The translations under genes and the position numbers were made by a program. The notes beneath the pieces were generated by a model. The model worked only from the letters and a program-made list of their open reading frames with translations. It was not told the DNA's origin and did not search any database. Source: Archangium violaceum Cb vi76 (lineage in GTDB: Bacteria; Myxococcota; Myxococcia; Myxococcales; Myxococcaceae). Taken from it: a stretch of DNA of 53,729 nucleotides. This document shows, piece after piece, positions 50,717 through 53,729 of this stretch; positions within the stretch are counted from its first letter, which is position 1, and each line of letters opens with the position of its first letter. The stretch is from the NCBI RefSeq assembly GCF_000733295.1, contig NZ_JPMI01000076.1, positions 3 to 53,731 on the forward strand, given 5' to 3'.

Positions 50717-51205
50717 ATGAGCGATCAGGGTTATCCGGTGACGGTGGCAGTGAGGCGCCCGGACGGGCGCGTGGAGCAGGTGCGGGTGGGGACGGCGTTC
50801 CGCAATGGGGACGGTTTCTCGCTGAAGCTGGGGGAGTTGAGCATTGGCGCGACGCCGGACGCGGCGGCGGCGCCGAGGCGCGCGTCCTCCTCGGGAGGCG
50901 GTGGTGGAGGCGGTGGCGGTGGCGGCGGCGAGGTGTTCCCCAACTACGGCCGCAGCAAGGGCGCGCCCATCCGGGGCGCGAGCATGGGGGACCTCGAGTT
51001 CTACGCGAATGGCGCGAGGCGCTCGCTGAACGATCCGAGCAAGTCCCGGTGGCATGACCGGGAGCGCCAGTTGCTGGCGGCCATCGAGGCGGAGATCGCC
51101 CGGCAGCGGGGCGGCGACGACGGCGGTGGGGGTGACGAGCCGCCTCCGCACGGCGATGACGACTACAGCGGCGGCGGGGACGACGAGGGCAACATCCCGT
51201 TCTGA
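50717..51205 (+). CDS. Protein with an SSB-like acidic C-terminal tip
   Basis: 162 residues. The N-terminal domain (1-55, YPVTVAVRRPDGRVEQVRVG, FRNGDGFSLKLGELSI) is followed by a poly-Gly/Ser linker (about 58-72), a helical segment (MGDLEFYANGARRSLND, WHDRERQLLAAIEAEIARQ) and an acidic, Gly-rich end that closes DDEGNIPF. SSB proteins end DDDIPF, the peptide that recruits replication and repair enzymes; here the same tip occurs with a different domain. It may compete for or join SSB partners. Not recognised as a known family. Confidence 0.75.
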   Translation: MSDQGYPVTVAVRRPDGRVEQVRVGTAFRNGDGFSLKLGELSIGATPDAAAAPRRASSSGGGGGGGGGGGGEVFPNYGRSKGAPIRGASMGDLEFYANGARRSLNDPSKSRWHDRERQLLAAIEAEIARQRGGDDGGGGDEPPPHGDDDYSGGGDDEGNIPF

Positions 51206-51214
51206 CGCGCGGGC

Positions 51215-53023
51215 TCAGGCGGCGGAGCGGGCGGCCTCGGCCAGGGGCAGGAGGACGATGAAGGTCGTCCCCTGGCCCGGGGTGGAGTGCACCTCCACGG
51301 AGCCGTGGTGGGCCTCGACGATGCGCCGCACGATGGCGAGCCCCAGGCCGGTGCCCGAGGCCTTGGTGGTGTAGAAGGGCTCGAAGAGACGGGCCATGAC
51401 CTCGGGAGGGATGCCCGGGCCCGAGTCGGTGATGGAGACGTGGGCCCGGGGCACGCCGCCGCGAGCCGGCACCTGTCCGAGCCCGATGTGCAGGGTGCCG
51501 CCCTGGGGCATGGCCTGCAGGGCGTTGGTGAAGAGGTTGCTGAGCGCCAGGTGGAGCAGTTGCGCGTCCAGCGGGGCGTCGGGCAGGGCCGGCTCCATGT
51601 CGCGCGTCACCCGCACGCGCGGGGCCTGGGGCTGGGTGCGCGAGGCGGCCTCGAGGGCGCCGTCCACCACGGGGCCGAGCGGCTGCGGTAGCAGGCGGGG
51701 CACCTGGGGGCGGGCGAAGTCCAGCAGCCCGTTGATGAGGTGATCCAACCGGGCGACCTCCTCGCCCATGACGCCGAGCAACTCCCAGGAGGTGCCGTGC
51801 GTGGGCTCCACCAGGCGGGAGAGGGCGGCCACGGAGTTGGCGATGACGCCCAGGGGGTTGCGCACCTCGTGGGCGACGCTGGCGGACAGCTCGCCGAGGG
51901 CGGCCATGCGCTCGCGGCTCACCAGCTCCTGCTGGGCGGTGGCGAGCGCGTGCAGGGACAGGCGCAGCTCGCGGTTGAGGAGGGTGGCCCTGTCCTGGGC
52001 GCGGCGGCGCTCGTCGAGGGCGGCGGCCAGCAGCAGCCCGGTGACGCCCACGGCGGCCAGGAAGGACTGGAGGAAGACGAGGCGCTCGGTGCTGGAGCCG
52101 CCCGGGGGCCCGACGGCGAAGGGGCCATGGCCCGCGAGGGTGTGCTGGAGCGTCACGGCGGTGAGGGCCACCAGGGCCGCCGAGGTGCCGCGGACCTCGA
52201 AGCGCAGGGCGGCCCAGAGGATGAAGGGGAAGGCGAGGTAGCTGACGGGGTGGTAGGCGTTGGCGGCGTCGGGGCCCACGTGGAAGACGAGGTCCACGGC
52301 GAGGACGAGCGCCCCCAGCAGCACGGCGAGCTCCACCTGGCGGGCGCGGCTCCAGCCCTCGAGGCCGCGGGTGGACCAGGAGAGCAGCGCGGGCGTCACG
52401 AGCAGCACGCCCATGGCATCGCCCACCCAGTAGACGCGCCACTCGCCGCCCCAGCGCTCCCAGGGGATTTCGCCCTGGAGGGCCATGAGGGTGACGCCGG
52501 GGGGGGCGCCGAGCAGGGTGCTCGCCAGGGCGCCGAGCCCCACCAGCAGGAGCACGTCGCGCACGCGCTCCAGGGAGGGGCGGAAGCCGGCGTGGCGGCG
52601 CAGGAGCCAGGCGCCGGCGAGGGCCTCCAGGGCACTGCCCGCGGACAGGAGGAAGCCCGCCGGGTCCGGCATGCGCCCCGGGACGGAGACGAAGGGTTTG
52701 AGGACGACGGCGGCGAGCAGGAGGGCGGGCCAGTCGCGGAAGCGGGAGAGCAGCAGCGCGGCGAGCAGCACCCCACTGGGAGGCCACAGGGTGGAGAAGT
52801 GCTCGTCCGGAGGGTTGAGCCGCATGCCCAGGGCGGTGCTGGCGCAATACACGAACGAGAACAGCCCCAGCCGTCCGAGCGGATGCCAGCGTTGGAGGAT
52901 GTGTTTGGAGTCGGGCACCAGTGCTCGCCGGGGAGTCCACGGTGGCACGAAGCGGCGGGTGGCGGAAAGCCCCCCGGGTGGTGGGGGCGGGAGGCGCGTG
53001 TCGATGATATGACATGCGGCCAT
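51215..53023 (-). CDS. MASE1-type membrane sensor histidine kinase
   Basis: 602 residues if ATG 53023 is used. A MASE1-like membrane sensor (about 50-320; LGRLGLFSFVYCASTALGMRL, TLWPPSGVLLAALLL, YWVGDAMGVLLVTPALL) has about eight helices. A short coiled coil leads to HisKA (H385 in SVAHEVRNPLGV) and the ATPase: NLFTNALQAMPQGG, DSGPGIPPEV, TGLGLAIVRRIVEAHHG. The start is uncertain: ATG 53023 overlaps the start of the opposite-strand gene, and GTG 52948 or 52918 would still include the sensor. No response regulator is adjacent. Confidence 0.88.
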   Translation of the reverse strand: MAACHIIDTRLPPPPPGGLSATRRFVPPWTPRRALVPDSKHILQRWHPLGRLGLFSFVYCASTALGMRLNPPDEHFSTLWPPSGVLLAALLLSRFRDWPALLLAAVVLKPFVSVPGRMPDPAGFLLSAGSALEALAGAWLLRRHAGFRPSLERVRDVLLLVGLGALASTLLGAPPGVTLMALQGEIPWERWGGEWRVYWVGDAMGVLLVTPALLSWSTRGLEGWSRARQVELAVLLGALVLAVDLVFHVGPDAANAYHPVSYLAFPFILWAALRFEVRGTSAALVALTAVTLQHTLAGHGPFAVGPPGGSSTERLVFLQSFLAAVGVTGLLLAAALDERRRAQDRATLLNRELRLSLHALATAQQELVSRERMAALGELSASVAHEVRNPLGVIANSVAALSRLVEPTHGTSWELLGVMGEEVARLDHLINGLLDFARPQVPRLLPQPLGPVVDGALEAASRTQPQAPRVRVTRDMEPALPDAPLDAQLLHLALSNLFTNALQAMPQGGTLHIGLGQVPARGGVPRAHVSITDSGPGIPPEVMARLFEPFYTTKASGTGLGLAIVRRIVEAHHGSVEVHSTPGQGTTFIVLLPLAEAARSAA

Positions 53024-53663
53024 GTTTCCCTTGCGAGCGGATGCGCGGTGGGCCCGGAGGGGCGTGAGCCCGGCGGTGGCGCTGGCCCTGGTGCTGTGGA
53101 TGGTGCCGATGACGTCGCGGGCGGCGCCGGAGTCGGCGCGGTTGTTGCCGGCGGGGATGATGACGGAGCAGCCGCTGAAGTGGATGGCGCTGGAGCTGGG
53201 CACGGGGGCGGGGGCGGCGGTGGTGGCGGTGCCGGCGACGCTGGCGCTGAGCGCGTGGGTGGGCTCGTTGTCATCGGACCTGGTGCTGGCGGCGGCTCCG
53301 GCGATGGTGCTGCTGTTGGCGGTGCCGCCGCTGGCGGTGACGGGGGTGCAGTGGCTGGTGGGCAATGCGTTGCAACCGGGCAGCGTGCGCTTTCAACCGG
53401 CGGTCTGGGTGGCGCTCGGGGTGCACGTACTGGCGGTGACGGGGGCGGTGCTGCTCGGGGCGACGGTGGATGACCTGGGGGACGCGGCGTTGTTCACGTT
53501 GGTGGAGGCGCTGGTGTTGCCCACGGCGGTGACGCTGACGATGCGCGCGACGGCGCCGGTGCCGCCGCCCACGTTGTCGCGAGTCCCCGAGCGTCCGCGC
53601 TCCGTGGTGGAGGCGACCGCCTCGCGGTCCCTGGTGGTTCCCCTGTTGCGTTACACCTTCTGA
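53022..53663 (+). CDS. Membrane protein of unknown function
   Basis: 213 residues. A probable signal peptide (VALALVLWMVPMTSRAA), then four likely helices (GTGAGAAVVAVPATLALSAW; LVLAAAPAMVLLLAVPPLAV; VALGVHVLAVTGAVLLGAT; LFTLVEALVLPTAVTLTM). No known domain. ATG 53022 shares the CATG with the divergent kinase; GTG 53067, with GGAGG about 6 bases upstream, fits better and would leave a cleaner signal peptide. Confidence 0.75.
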   Translation: MFPLRADARWARRGVSPAVALALVLWMVPMTSRAAPESARLLPAGMMTEQPLKWMALELGTGAGAAVVAVPATLALSAWVGSLSSDLVLAAAPAMVLLLAVPPLAVTGVQWLVGNALQPGSVRFQPAVWVALGVHVLAVTGAVLLGATVDDLGDAALFTLVEALVLPTAVTLTMRATAPVPPPTLSRVPERPRSVVEATASRSLVVPLLRYTF

Positions 53664-53680
53664 TGTCCCCTCGTGATGTC

Positions 53681-53716
53681 CCCTCTCCCTCTGGGAGAGG
53701 GCCACGGGTGAGGGTC
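53681..53716 (-). repeat. Dispersed CCCTCACCCC palindromic repeat, copy 3
   Basis: Read on the minus strand this is GACCCTCACCCGTGG followed by CCCTCTCCC, AGA and GGGAGAGGG, the same stem as copy 2. It sits just after the stop of the membrane protein gene. Confidence 0.7.
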
Positions 53717-53729
53717 CGTCACCCTGGCG

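Noticed and set aside
50100-53015. 971-codon minus-strand open frame across the kinase and toxin genes
   Set aside because: Mostly Pro/Arg/Ala noise over a clear histidine kinase in another frame. Only a short segment near 50419-50442 appears meaningful, as the displaced part of the SitA5-like toxin.
71-53716. CRISPR array from the recurring CCCTCTCCC and TTGTCC elements
   Set aside because: Copies are tens of kilobases apart, without regular spacers or cas genes; they are dispersed palindromes.

Overview
The window is about 54 kb of very GC-rich chromosome from a myxobacterium, most likely of the Cystobacter/Archangium group. This rests on the codon use, lipoproteins with Asp/Gly-rich linkers, a kinase-derived membrane protein, double-CXXCG proteins and Sit-type polymorphic toxins, all of which are typical of that order. 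I saw no rRNA, tRNA, CRISPR array, insertion sequence or replication origin. Gene functions come from reading motifs and remembered family patterns; no database search was run.

Layout. 0.2-5.4 kb: an MBL-fold hydrolase, a large Ala-rich protein of unknown role, a LysR regulator and a thioredoxin. 5.4-12.9 kb: a double-FHA protein, a small metzincin-like protein overlapping a lipoprotein gene, a PLP aminotransferase, a KaiC-like ATPase followed by a receiver protein and a strong hairpin, a NYN/LOTUS protein and a Rpn/YhgA-type nuclease. 13-19.5 kb: an NTF2-like protein, a kinase-derived membrane protein, a lipase-like protein facing a pentapeptide lipoprotein, and an LVIVD-repeat lipoprotein next to a 5'-truncated copy of itself. 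19.5-21.4 kb: a less GC-rich insert with a PemK-like protein and its overlapping upstream partner. 21.4-26.6 kb: a J-domain/zinc-ribbon coiled-coil protein, then two tandem toxin/immunity pairs resembling SitA6/SitI6, separated by a deleted tetR remnant, with the intact tetR at the end. 26.7-37.2 kb: a TetR-linked NAD(P)-binding protein, an M15 peptidase, a GAF-PAS histidine kinase, a Bcr/CflA exporter with a convergent LysR gene, an AmpG-like permease, a glutathione transferase and envelope proteins. 37.4-39.5 kb: a Septu-like ATPase/HNH defence pair. 39.5-42.3 kb: 5-oxoprolinase genes with PxpA fused to PxpB, then a SRPBCC protein. 42.4-46.0 kb: a remnant of an AbiEii-type module, a lipoprotein, a GNAT enzyme, and a second ATPase pair whose partner looks TOPRIM-like. 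46.1-53.7 kb: transketolase, a Cys/His-cluster protein, a decayed SitA5-like toxin with its neighbour, a protein with an SSB-like C-terminal tip, a MASE1 histidine kinase and a membrane protein.

The unifying theme is conflict: two ATPase-based two-gene modules (one Septu-like, one not recognised), two active-looking and one decayed contact-toxin loci, a PemK-like pair and an AbiEii remnant, set among housekeeping and signalling genes. The best lead is the tandem toxin/immunity duplication. Lysines in one toxin are replaced by acidic or neutral residues in the other, and the variable segment of the matching immunity protein changes charge in the opposite sense. The second lead is the ATPase/TOPRIM-like pair. 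Two dispersed palindromic repeat families occur three times each, and a shared 18-bp palindrome links the bcr exporter and its LysR neighbour.
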